Assembly: GCF_014201095.1 (NCBI RefSeq)
Contig: NZ_JACHDN010000001.1
Coordinates: 1,054,001 to 1,118,000 of the forward strand
From: Cellulomonas hominis
Lineage (GTDB): Bacteria > Actinomycetota > Actinomycetes > Actinomycetales > Cellulomonadaceae
Reading direction: 5' to 3'
Length of the DNA stretch: 64,000 bases
The number at the start of each line of letters is the position of its first letter. Within the stretch, counting starts at the first letter, position 1. The position numbers and the translations under genes were made by a program. Positions 18,081 through 25,363 of this stretch are shown here, piece by piece. Under the pieces are notes generated by a model that saw only the letters and a program-made list of their open reading frames with translations, was not told the origin of the DNA and ran no database searches.

Positions 18081-19376
18081 ATGCCCGCGCACCGCCGCAC
18101 CGCCACCGCCGCCGTCGTGCTCGGCGCGCTGGGTGCCGGCCTGGTGGCGTGGGGCGCGTCCGGCCCCCGGGACGCGTTCATCCCCCTGTACTCGGAGGGC
18201 GTCGCGGTCTCCCCCGACGGCTCCGCGGCGGGCGTCCCCGTCGGCAGCGACGTGCGCCTGCACGCCGGCACCCGCGTGCAGGACGACCCGTCGACCACGA
18301 CGGACGACGCCCTCGCCGACGAGCAGCGCGCCTGGCTCGCGGCCGGCGACGTCCCGGGCGCCGACGGGCCCTACGCGGACATGGTCACGGACGCGCTGCT
18401 GGACCTGCACACGCTGCTGCTGGACGACGGCGCGGCGGTGGCCGGCTGGTCGGGGCGCTGGCGGTACGTCTGGCCGCGGGACGCGTCCTTCGTCGCCGTG
18501 GCCCTCGCCCGCACGGGCCACGGCGACGACGCCCGGGACGTCCTCGGCTTCCTGGCGGACGTGCAGGGCCCCGACGGGTCGTTCGAGGCGCGCTACCTGC
18601 CCGACGGCTCCGGGGTGCCCGACGACCGGGCCCCGCAGACCGACGGCACCGGCTGGGTGCTCTGGGCGGCGGCCGAGGTGGTCGCGGCCGCGGCGCCCGC
18701 CGACCGCCCGGCCGTCGCCGAGGAGCTGCGCCCGCTGGTCGAGCGCGCCGCGGCGCGCGCGGTGGACCTCACGGCCGGCGACGGGCTGCCCCCGGCGTCG
18801 CCCGACTACTGGGAGGTCGCCGAGGACGAGCTGACGCTCGGCACGGTCGCCCCGCTGCTGGCCGGCCTCGAGGCGGCGCCCGGCCTGCTGGACCTGCTCG
18901 GCGACGCGGACGCAGCCGAGGACGCCCGCCGGGCGGCGGCGCGCACCCGCGCGGCGGTGGAGCGGGAGTTCGGGGACGGCACCGCGTACGGGCGCTACGC
19001 GGACGGCAGCGTCGCGGACGCGGCGAGCGCGTTCGTGCTGCCGCCGTTCCAGCCGGAGCCGCTCGCGGGCGCGCTCGACGCCTGGGCGGCGTCCGCGACG
19101 GCGATGGCGCGGCCGGCCGGCGGGCTGGCCCCGGGCGCCGGCTGGAAGCAGGACGGCATCTCCTGGACGCCGCAGACCTCGCTGTACGCGCTCGTGGCGG
19201 CCGAGAACGGCCGGGCGGACGAGGCGCGCGCCCGGCTGGACTGGCTCGACGCCCACCGGACGGCGCTCGGGGCGCTGCCCGAGAAGGTGCTCGCGGACGG
19301 CTCGCCCGCGGCTGTGGCGCCGCTGGCCTGGACGGCGGCGTGCGTGGTGCTCGCCGTCGGCGCGCTGGACGGCTGA
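18081..19376 (+). CDS. Secreted GH15-like (glucoamylase-type) protein
   Basis: The product is 431 aa with an N-terminal signal or anchor helix (TAAVVLGALGAGLVAWGAS). The (alpha/alpha)6 glucoamylase-type fold is suggested by WRYVWPRDASFVAVALARTG near 132-151, WKQDGISWTPQTSLYAL and the terminal ALPEKVLADG...APLAWTAA. Both regions match GH15 active-site surroundings, where the acid and base glutamates normally sit; I cannot place both glutamates with certainty. A role in alpha-glucan turnover at the cell surface is plausible. ATG 18081 follows TAGCCT (18068-18073) by seven bases, so it is probably leaderless. It is divergent from groL. Confidence 0.75.
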   Translation: MPAHRRTATAAVVLGALGAGLVAWGASGPRDAFIPLYSEGVAVSPDGSAAGVPVGSDVRLHAGTRVQDDPSTTTDDALADEQRAWLAAGDVPGADGPYADMVTDALLDLHTLLLDDGAAVAGWSGRWRYVWPRDASFVAVALARTGHGDDARDVLGFLADVQGPDGSFEARYLPDGSGVPDDRAPQTDGTGWVLWAAAEVVAAAAPADRPAVAEELRPLVERAAARAVDLTAGDGLPPASPDYWEVAEDELTLGTVAPLLAGLEAAPGLLDLLGDADAAEDARRAAARTRAAVEREFGDGTAYGRYADGSVADAASAFVLPPFQPEPLAGALDAWAASATAMARPAGGLAPGAGWKQDGISWTPQTSLYALVAAENGRADEARARLDWLDAHRTALGALPEKVLADGSPAAVAPLAWTAACVVLAVGALDG

Positions 19377-19401
19377 GTCCCCGCGCGCCGACGGCAGGGG
19401 G

Positions 19402-19605
19402 TCAGAGCGGGCGGACCTGCTCCGCCTGCGGGCCCTTGGTGCCCTGGCCGACCTCGAACTCCACGGACTGCCCCTCCTCGAGGCTCCGGTAGCCGTTCGT
19501 CTGGATGGCGCTGTAGTGGACGAACAGGTCCTGACCGCCGTCGGCCGGGGTGATGAACCCGTAGCCCTTCTCGGCGTTGAACCACTTGACGGTTCCCTGC
19601 GGCAT
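19402..19605 (-). CDS. Cold-shock protein (CspA family)
   Basis: The product is a 67-aa single cold-shock domain: [20 protein letters not shown] contains RNP1 (KGYGFI), and DLFVHYSAI contains RNP2. It binds single-stranded RNA and DNA as an RNA chaperone. AGGAG lies six bases before the ATG at 19605. The gene is convergent with the GH15-like gene, with only 25 bases between the stops. Confidence 0.96.
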   Translation of the reverse strand: MPQGTVKWFNAEKGYGFITPADGGQDLFVHYSAIQTNGYRSLEEGQSVEFEVGQGTKGPQAEQVRPL

Positions 19606-19726
19606 GCGGTGCTCCTGAGGACGGCGTGATCGGTCGCCGTCGGTGCCCGTGGTCCCCCCGGCGGGCCGGCAGGCGGGCACCGCGACGCGCCAGAGCGTAG
19701 CCGGGGCCCCCGACCTGCGGAAGAGG

Positions 19727-20344
19727 TCAGCTCGCGAAGTCGCGCAGGAGGAGCACGACGACACCGTCGCCCGCGACGTCCGCCGACTCCACGACGTTCG
19801 TGATGCCGAGCGTCGTCCCCACCTGCTGCGCGGTGACCGCGAGCTCCGGGGTCGCGTAGAAGACGGTGGACGCGGTGCTGCCGCCCGCGGTGCCGTTGCC
19901 GGTCGTGACCGCGGTGAACCCGGCGTCCTCGAGCTGCTCCGCGGCGCCGGCCGCGAGGCCCGAGACGTTCGCGGCGTTGAGCACGCGGACGTCCGCGGCG
20001 AGGTCCGGGGTCGGCTCGGGGGTGTCCTCGGTGGCGGGGGCCTCGCCGTCGTCCGGTGCCGCGGGCGTCTCGCCCGGCGTCTCCTCGGGCGTCTCGGCGG
20101 CCTCGGAGGTCGCCGGGGCGCTGGCGACCGGCTGCTCGCCGGACCCCTCGCCGGGCAGCGTGCCGCCGCGCGACGAGTACCAGAGCACCGCGCCGACGGT
20201 CACCACGGGGACCAGCACGAGGACCGCGACGAACGGCCACCACCTGCTCCACCACGTCCGGGGTGCGCGGTGCACGCCGATCGGTGCGTCCTGCGCCGGG
20301 TCGGCGTCGAACTCGTCCTCCGGGTAGCGGTAGCCCTTGCTCAC
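19727..20344 (-). CDS. Membrane-anchored LytR_C domain protein
   Basis: The product is 205 aa: a short cytoplasmic N-terminus ([16 protein letters not shown]), one membrane helix near 38-58 ([20 protein letters not shown]), a Pro/Glu/Thr-rich linker, and a C-terminal LytR_C domain ([20 protein letters not shown] onward). This domain is found in envelope-associated actinobacterial proteins, sometimes fused to LytR-CpsA-Psr ligases. Its exact role is unknown. GTG 20344 follows TAGCCT (20357 to 20352) by seven bases with no Shine-Dalgarno, so it is probably leaderless. The much longer open frame upstream is shadow coding. It lies downstream of, and on the same strand as, the DUF3263 gene. Confidence 0.83.
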   Translation of the reverse strand: MSKGYRYPEDEFDADPAQDAPIGVHRAPRTWWSRWWPFVAVLVLVPVVTVGAVLWYSSRGGTLPGEGSGEQPVASAPATSEAAETPEETPGETPAAPDDGEAPATEDTPEPTPDLAADVRVLNAANVSGLAAGAAEQLEDAGFTAVTTGNGTAGGSTASTVFYATPELAVTAQQVGTTLGITNVVESADVAGDGVVVLLLRDFAS

Positions 20345-20397
20345 GGCGGACAGGCTAACGGTTCGGACGGTGCCGCCCGGCCGCGGACGGCGCGTCG

Positions 20398-20724
20398 TCA
20401 GGCGTCGGCACCCAGGCGGCGCGCGGAGCGGGCGCGCTGGCGCGTGGAGCGCATGCGCCGCAGCCGCTTCACGAGCATCGGGTCGTGCGCGAGCGCGGCC
20501 GGCGAGTCGATGAGCGCGTTGAGCACCTGGTAGTACCGGGTGGCGGACATGTCGAACAGCTCGCGGATCGCCTGCTCCTTGGCGCCGGCGTACTTCCACC
20601 ACTGCCGCTCGAAGCCGAGGACCTGCCGGTCGCGTTCGGAGAGCGCCTCGTCGGTGCCCTCGGGGGCCTCGACGGCCACGAGCGCGGGCCGGGCCGTGCC
20701 GTGGTCGACCGCCGTCGCGTCCAT
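20398..20724 (-). CDS. DUF3263 domain protein
   Basis: The product is 108 aa. The core LSERDRQVLGFERQWWKYAG followed by KEQAIRELFDMSATRYYQVL is the DUF3263 helix-turn-helix-like pattern of actinobacteria (CRLFDMS/YYQ signature). It is probably a small DNA-binding protein. GGGAGGGG lies before the ATG at 20724. Upstream there is a TACCAT -10 (20768 to 20763), and a perfect palindrome covers its spacer and -35 region. Confidence 0.83.
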   Translation of the reverse strand: MDATAVDHGTARPALVAVEAPEGTDEALSERDRQVLGFERQWWKYAGAKEQAIRELFDMSATRYYQVLNALIDSPAALAHDPMLVKRLRRMRSTRQRARSARRLGADA

Positions 20725-20773
20725 CCGTGCGCCCCTCCCGTCCGGTGCCGAGTCCGCCGCCCATGGTACGGCC

Positions 20774-20795
20774 GGAATGACACGGCTGTCATTCC
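20774..20795. promoter_or_regulatory. Perfect 22-bp palindrome between DUF3263 and ung
   Basis: GGAATGACA (20774-20782) and TGTCATTCC (20787-20795) are perfectly complementary around CGGC. The site overlies the spacer and -35 of the DUF3263 promoter and lies about 50 bases before the ung -10 (TACCCT, 20845-20850). It is a likely dimeric repressor site of unknown owner. Confidence 0.6.
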
Positions 20796-20858
20796 CCGCC
20801 CGACGGCGCCCGACGGCGCTCTACGGCGCCGGGCGGCCCTCGGCTACCCTCGGTGCCC

Positions 20859-21536
20859 GTGACCGCCGCACCCCTGTCCGACCTGGTCGCCGCCGACTGG
20901 GCCGCCGCGCTCGCCCCGGTCGAGCCCCAGGTGCACGCCGCCGGGGAGTTCCTCCGCGCCGAGGTGGCCGCCGGCCGCACGTACCTGCCCGCGGGCGAGC
21001 ACGTGCTGCGCGCGTTCACCCGCCCGCTCGCCGACGTGCGCGTGCTGATCGTCGGCCAGGACCCGTACCCGACGCCCGGGCACGCGATGGGGCTGTCGTT
21101 CTCCGTGCAGCCGGACGTCCGCCCGGTGCCGCGGTCGCTGGCGAACATCTTCACCGAGCTGCAGTCCGACCTGGGGGTGCCCGCGCCGTCCACCGGCGAC
21201 CTGTCCCCCTGGGCGGACCGCGGCGTCATGCTGTTGAACCGCGTCCTCACCGTCCGGCCGGGCGAGCCCGCGTCGCACCGCCGCAAGGGCTGGGAGGCGG
21301 TCACCGACCGGGCGATCGAGGCGCTGGTCGAGCGCGGCGGCCCGCTGGTCGCGGTGCTGTGGGGCCGGGAAGCGCAGTCGCTGCGGCCGGCGCTCGGGGA
21401 CGTCCCCGCGGTCGAGAGCGTGCACCCGAGCCCGCTGTCCGCGAGCCGCGGCTTCTTCGGCTCCCGGCCGTTCTCGCGGGTCAACGCGCTGCTCGCGGAG
21501 CAGGGGGCCGAGCCGGTGGACTGGACGCTGCCCTGA
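20859..21536 (+). CDS. ung: Uracil-DNA glycosylase
   Basis: The product is a 225-aa family 1 UDG, which removes uracil from DNA as the first step of base-excision repair. The water-activating motif [18 protein letters not shown] and the leucine-loop motif [11 protein letters not shown] are intact. Two GTG codons are possible; the one at 20859 is eight bases after TACCCT and fits a leaderless start, while 20853 is only two bases after it. It is divergent from the DUF3263 gene. Confidence 0.95.
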   Translation: MTAAPLSDLVAADWAAALAPVEPQVHAAGEFLRAEVAAGRTYLPAGEHVLRAFTRPLADVRVLIVGQDPYPTPGHAMGLSFSVQPDVRPVPRSLANIFTELQSDLGVPAPSTGDLSPWADRGVMLLNRVLTVRPGEPASHRRKGWEAVTDRAIEALVERGGPLVAVLWGREAQSLRPALGDVPAVESVHPSPLSASRGFFGSRPFSRVNALLAEQGAEPVDWTLP

Positions 21537-21597
21537 GCGGCGCCGCGCCGCCGGCAACCGCCTGACACGCACCGCCGGGCGGGGGCAGACTGCCGGG

Positions 21598-22455
21598 GTG
21601 ACGACGCACGAGGCCGCCGGGCGGGCGGCCACCCCGCAGCCCCCCGGACCCGGCGACCCCACGGGCGACGCGCCGCCGCGCTGGACCCGGTACGTGGCGG
21701 TCGGCGACTCGTTCACGGAGGGCCTGTGGGACGCGCCCGAGGGCGACGACGGCCCCGTGCGCGGGTGGGCCGACGTGCTCGCCGGGCTCCTGTCCGAGCG
21801 GCGGCGGACGGCCGGCCTGGAGCCGCTGCGGTACGCGAACCTGGCCGTGCGCGGCCGGGTGCTGCGCCCGATCGTGACCGAGCAGGTGCCCCGGGCGCTC
21901 GAGCTCGGGCCGGATCTGGTGAGCCTCGTGGGCGGCGGCAACGACATCCTGCGCCCCGCCACCGACGTCGACCGGCTGGGCCGGCTGCTGGAGCAGGCGG
22001 TCGTCCGCGTCCGGGCCACGGGCGCCGACGTGCTGCTCGCGACGGGCTTCGACTCCGCCGGGTCGCCCCTGGTGTCGGCCACGCGCGCCCGCGTCGGGGT
22101 GTACAACGCGCACATCTGGTCGATCGCCCGCCGGCACGGCGCCCACGTGCTCGACCTGTGGGGCATGCGGCACCTGCACGACTGGCGGATGTGGGCGCCG
22201 GACCGGATCCACCTCACCACCGAGGGGCACGCCCGGGTGGCGCAGGGGGCGCTGGCCGCGCTCGGCCTGACCCCCGACGACCCGCGCTGGGACGAGCCGC
22301 TCGCTCCGCAGCCCCGCGTGCCCCGCGCGGAGCAGGCGCGGCTCGACGCGCAGTGGTTGCGGCTGTACGCCTACCCCTGGGCGACCCGGCGGCTGCGGGG
22401 CCGGTCGTCGGGCGACACCCGCGTCCCGAAGCTCCCGGTGCTCACCGAGGTCTGA
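21598..22455 (+). CDS. SGNH/GDSL hydrolase
   Basis: The product is 285 aa. SGNH blocks are visible: I, YVAVGDSFTEGLWD near 31-44 (nucleophile Ser); III, GGGNDIL; and V, DRIHLTTEGHA (catalytic Asp and His). No signal peptide is visible, so it is probably a cytoplasmic esterase or deacylase. The start is the GTG at 21598, with a weak -10 (CAGACT) six bases before it. The C-terminal 60 residues are basic and specific to actinobacterial members. Confidence 0.85.
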   Translation: MTTHEAAGRAATPQPPGPGDPTGDAPPRWTRYVAVGDSFTEGLWDAPEGDDGPVRGWADVLAGLLSERRRTAGLEPLRYANLAVRGRVLRPIVTEQVPRALELGPDLVSLVGGGNDILRPATDVDRLGRLLEQAVVRVRATGADVLLATGFDSAGSPLVSATRARVGVYNAHIWSIARRHGAHVLDLWGMRHLHDWRMWAPDRIHLTTEGHARVAQGALAALGLTPDDPRWDEPLAPQPRVPRAEQARLDAQWLRLYAYPWATRRLRGRSSGDTRVPKLPVLTEV

Positions 22456-22458
22456 GCG

Positions 22459-22872
22459 TCAGCCGGCCGCGGGCTCGTCCGTGACCAGCGCGAGGGACAC
22501 CCCGGACAGCTCCTCGACCGGGACCGCCCCGCCGTCGAGCGCCACGACGGTGCTCGGCGTGGTCACCGGGGCGCGGCCCTCCGCGAGCGCCTCGTCCTGC
22601 GCCCCGTGCAGCGTCACCTCGACCTCGCGGCCGGCGCAGCCGTCGGGCACGCCGGACAGCGACGCCCGGGTCACCGCGTAGCCGCCGAGCGCGGCGTCGT
22701 AGCTCACGTCGTACCCGACGCTGATCGCGCTGACCACGCATGTGCCGGAGGGGGCGAGCTCGCCGCCGTCCCAGGTCAGGGCGCGGGCCATCGACACCGC
22801 GAGACCCGCGCACCCCAGCCACGCCAGGGTCACCCCCGCCGCACGGCGGGTGCGGACGTGCTCGTGCGCCAT
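22459..22872 (-). CDS. Small secreted protein with two-cysteine module (paralogue C)
   Basis: The product is 137 aa. It has an N-terminal signal-type helix (AAGVTLAWLGCAGLAVSMARA), then a module with paired cysteines: GTCVVSAISVGYDV, GGYAVTRASLSGVPDGCAG, REVEVTLHG. The same pattern (Cys, about 35 residues, xxLSGVxxxCxGxxVxVxL) recurs in the products at 22987-24066 and 24649-25110, so the three are paralogues. The ATG at 22872 has GGAGGGGG just upstream; an in-frame ATG at 22887 does not. It is the last gene of the signal-peptidase cluster, after a gap of about 115 bases. I do not recognise a named family; a surface or fibre subunit is a guess. Confidence 0.65.
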   Translation of the reverse strand: MAHEHVRTRRAAGVTLAWLGCAGLAVSMARALTWDGGELAPSGTCVVSAISVGYDVSYDAALGGYAVTRASLSGVPDGCAGREVEVTLHGAQDEALAEGRAPVTTPSTVVALDGGAVPVEELSGVSLALVTDEPAAG

Positions 22873-22897
22873 CGGCGCCCCCTCCATGGACCTGCCC

Positions 22898-22913
22898 GGT
22901 CGATCCGTCGACC
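22898..22913. promoter_or_regulatory. Short inverted repeat before paralogue C
   Basis: GGTCGA (22898-22903) and TCGACC (22908-22913) are complementary around TCCG, about 25 bases upstream of the gene start. It may be an operator or chance in GC-rich DNA. Confidence 0.3.
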
Positions 22914-22986
22914 TGAGAGGCCCATCGTCGGGCGGGTGGCGCGTCTGAGCATCCGGAGCGGGAGTCCACCCGTCCGGGGGACGGCG

Positions 22987-24066
22987 TCACGCCTTGCTGG
23001 CGCAGATGCTGAACGTCTGGGGGGCGCCGTCGCGCACGCCGTAGGTGGGCCAGCCCTTCGGGGTGACGCGCCAGGTGGTCCCGCGCACGTTGCTGAGGGC
23101 GAGGTCCGACCCGCGGTCCGTGCTCAGCGACCCCCAGCCGACCGTCAGGCCCTTCGCGGCGAAGTACGCGGCGAGCGGCGCGAGGTCCACGTCGGCGGTC
23201 CACCCGGCGAAGAACTCCGGCGTCCCGGTCACGGAGACGGTCGTGGGGAGGCAGGCGTAGCCCTCGTTGCCGGTGACGGCCCCGGAGGTCTGGCTGTACG
23301 CGAGCGCCGGGTCCACCAGGGGCGGCGGCAGGTTGTCGTGGCAGACGGTGACGGTGAACGACTGCCCGGCCGTGAGCGTGGTGCTGCGGGCCGTGCCGCC
23401 GACCGAGACCACGCCGTCGACGGGGTCCGGGTCGAGCACGCCCGCCCACCACGGGTCCACCCGGAACCCGGAGCCGGACGTGACCCCGTTGAACGGCCTC
23501 TGGTCGAGGTGCAGGTCGATCTGCCACCGCGTGCCCGCGGCACCGGACACCGGCACGGAGACGCAGGCGTGCGCACCGGCCACGTTGATCCGGGTCCAGG
23601 TCAGCGCGCCGAAGTCCGTGCCCGCCCCGGGAGTCACCGGGCCGGCCGCGGCACCGGACGGCGCGGTCCACGTCACGGGCAGCCCCCAGGTCCCCACCGT
23701 CAGCGCGACGCCCGCGGCGCGGGACGTGGCGTACGCCGGGACGGTGACCGTGGTGCTGTCGGCGGACGCGAGCGTCACGGTGGTGTCGGTGGTCGCCAGC
23801 GGGGTGCCGTCGGACGCGTACAGGCGCAGGGTCGCCGGGAGCCCGCGGCACGGGACGGGCACGCCGGAGAGCACGACGCTCGTGATCGTGCCGCTCCTGC
23901 CGCCGGTGCCGGCGGCCACGGCGGCGGTGCTGCACGGCGTCGCGCTCGCGGTGGTGATGTTCCCGGCGGTGACGCCGAGTCGCGCGGCGCTGGCCGGGGA
24001 GAGCAGCAGGACCACGAGCACGGCGACGGCCCCCGCGACGACGGCCGCGAGGCGGCGCGCCGTCAT
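22987..24066 (-). CDS. Large secreted protein with N-terminal two-cysteine module (paralogue B)
   Basis: The product is 359 aa. It has a signal peptide (RLAAVVAGAVAVLVVLLLSPASA), and the mature part begins ARLGVTAGNITTASATPCST. The module shared with its neighbours is at about 28-90 (ITSVVLSGVPVPCRG, then LPATLRLYAS). A unique extension of roughly 220 residues follows, with WQIDLHLDQRPFNGV, FRVDPWWAGVLDPDPVDG, four further cysteines and a terminal TYGVRDGAPQTFSICA. The start overlaps the signal peptidase stop by four bases (ATGA), so the two are co-translated. I recognise no named family. The design suggests a capping or anchoring subunit processed by the dedicated peptidase. Confidence 0.72.
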   Translation of the reverse strand: MTARRLAAVVAGAVAVLVVLLLSPASAARLGVTAGNITTASATPCSTAAVAAGTGGRSGTITSVVLSGVPVPCRGLPATLRLYASDGTPLATTDTTVTLASADSTTVTVPAYATSRAAGVALTVGTWGLPVTWTAPSGAAAGPVTPGAGTDFGALTWTRINVAGAHACVSVPVSGAAGTRWQIDLHLDQRPFNGVTSGSGFRVDPWWAGVLDPDPVDGVVSVGGTARSTTLTAGQSFTVTVCHDNLPPPLVDPALAYSQTSGAVTGNEGYACLPTTVSVTGTPEFFAGWTADVDLAPLAAYFAAKGLTVGWGSLSTDRGSDLALSNVRGTTWRVTPKGWPTYGVRDGAPQTFSICASKA

Positions 24067-24686
24067 GCCGCGACCGCCGGCTCCGGGGCCGGCGTCCCGC
24101 GGTCGTCCTCCGTCGGGTCCTCGGGGCGGCTCGGCCACAGCAGCACGCCGACCGCGGCGACGACCAGCGACAGCCAGGCCCACGGGTCGAGCAGCAGCAT
24201 CGCCACCCGGCCGACGCCGGGCACGTGCAGCCGCGCGATGCCGAGGACGTCGTCGCCGTGGATGCGCCACGGGTCGAGGAAGTCGTTGTTGTCGCCCTGG
24301 ATGGTCAGCCCGTCGCGCTCGTCGCCGGCGACGACGCGGTGGATGATCCGGCCCTCGTCGAACCCCGGCGGGACGTAGACGACGACGTCCCCGACCTCGG
24401 GGGTGCCGCAGCGGGAGACCACGAGGTCGCCGGTGTGGTACGTCGGCTCCATCGAGTGGCCCGAGACGATGGTGAGGGTCGTGCAGCCCCCGAGCGTGCT
24501 GGGCCAGCCGAACCAGACCAGCACGCCGACGATGCCGGCGGTCAGCACCCAGCCGAGGGCCGAGCGGAGGCGCGCGGGCGCGCCGGAGGTCCGGTGCGGG
24601 GCATCGGGGATGCCCGCACCGGACCCGTCGGTGCGCCGCGCGCGGATCTCAGGCTCCGGTGGCGCCCGTGATGACGACGGCGGCAC
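24063..24686 (-). CDS. Signal peptidase I, ER/SipW type
   Basis: The product is 207 aa. Membrane helices lie near 44-64 (LGWVLTAGIVGVLVWFGWPS) and near the C-terminus (WLSLVVAAVGVLLW). The catalytic Ser is in SGHSMEPTYHTGDLVV. The second catalytic residue is His in GRIIHRVVAG, where ordinary bacterial type I peptidases have Lys, and the Asp region is IQGDNNDFLDPW. This is the eukaryotic ER/archaeal/SipW pattern. In Bacillus, SipW matures the biofilm proteins TasA and TapA. Here the gene overlaps a secreted-protein gene at each end (38 bases upstream, four downstream), which strongly implies a dedicated substrate set. The GTG at 24686 is the only reasonable start. Confidence 0.88.
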   Translation of the reverse strand: MPPSSSRAPPEPEIRARRTDGSGAGIPDAPHRTSGAPARLRSALGWVLTAGIVGVLVWFGWPSTLGGCTTLTIVSGHSMEPTYHTGDLVVSRCGTPEVGDVVVYVPPGFDEGRIIHRVVAGDERDGLTIQGDNNDFLDPWRIHGDDVLGIARLHVPGVGRVAMLLLDPWAWLSLVVAAVGVLLWPSRPEDPTEDDRGTPAPEPAVAA

Positions 24687-25110
24687 CGAGGACGGCGGAC
24701 GCCTTGATCGCGGTCGTGCCGCCGGTGCGCGTCACGGTGACGTCGCGGTCGCCGGTGCCGGTGGTCGGCACGGCGGCGGTGTAGCTGCCGAGGGCGGCAC
24801 CGGTGCCGAGCTCGGGGTTCGCGTCGAGCAGGTCCACCGTGACGGCCTGGCCCGCGCAGCTCGCCGAGACACCCGTGAGCTTCACGGTGTCGACGACGTA
24901 GCCCTTGTTCGCGGCGGAGAAGCTGGTCCCGAAGGCGATCTTGACGCCGTCCGTGTCGCAGGACGCCACCACGGAGGTGCCGGCGCCGAGCGAGTTCGGG
25001 GTGACGTTCAGCTGCGCGGCGGACGCGAGGCCCAGGCCGGCGATGCCGAGCGCGGCGACGGTGATGGCGACGACCTTGCGGCGGGTGGTGGGTCGACGGG
25101 TGGCGGACAT
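24649..25110 (-). CDS. Small secreted protein with two-cysteine module (paralogue A)
   Basis: The product is 153 aa. A basic N-terminus (MSATRRPTTRRK) and hydrophobic helix (VVAITVAALGIAGLGLASA) precede the mature start AQLNVTPNSLGAGTSVVASC. The module continues KGYVVDTVKLTGVSASCAG and AVTVDLLDANPELG. This layout resembles SipW-dependent or alternate-signal exported proteins of actinobacteria. GAGGAG lies six bases before the ATG. It is the first gene of the operon and probably the most abundant subunit. The rest of the fold looks beta-rich; the function is inferred only. Confidence 0.75.
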   Translation of the reverse strand: MSATRRPTTRRKVVAITVAALGIAGLGLASAAQLNVTPNSLGAGTSVVASCDTDGVKIAFGTSFSAANKGYVVDTVKLTGVSASCAGQAVTVDLLDANPELGTGAALGSYTAAVPTTGTGDRDVTVTRTGGTTAIKASAVLGAAVVITGATGA

Positions 25111-25224
25111 GGGGCACTCCTCGCGGACGGCGGCTCGGGGGACCGGCGCGCCCGCGGAGCCGGTGGGACGGGAACGCGCCTTCCGCGAGGTCCGGAGGGG
25201 GGCTCCGGCGGTCGCGGCTGCCGC

Positions 25225-25230
25225 ACCGTA
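25225..25230 (-). promoter_or_regulatory. Candidate -10 of the secreted-protein operon
   Basis: On the minus strand TACGGT (25230 to 25225) fits TANNNT. It would give a leader of roughly 108 bases. The -35 region is poor, consistent with an activated promoter. Confidence 0.3.
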
Positions 25231-25257
25231 GGTCCCGGCGGGCGGCGCCAGGACCAC

Positions 25258-25283
25258 CCGGTTGGGTGCCAGCACCCACCCGG
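25258..25283. promoter_or_regulatory. Inverted repeat upstream of the secreted-protein operon
   Basis: CCGGTTGGGTG (25258-25268) and CACCCACCCGG (25273-25283) are complementary at ten of eleven positions around CCAG. It lies just upstream of the candidate -35 and within 110 bases of the kinase stop. It could be the response-regulator operator or a kinase-gene terminator. Confidence 0.45.
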
Positions 25284-25292
25284 GTGCACGTC

Positions 25293-25325
25293 AATTGCGA
25301 AGTTGCACCTGATACCCACGCAATT
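25293..25325. promoter_or_regulatory. AT-rich spaced inverted repeat
   Basis: AATTGCG (25293-25299) and CGCAATT (25319-25325) are perfect inverted arms 19 bases apart, in the most AT-rich pocket of this region. It is a second candidate regulator site for the operon. Confidence 0.4.
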
Positions 25326-25363
25326 CAGACAAGTCGGGCGGGTGAAATCGGTCGCGCGGCTGG

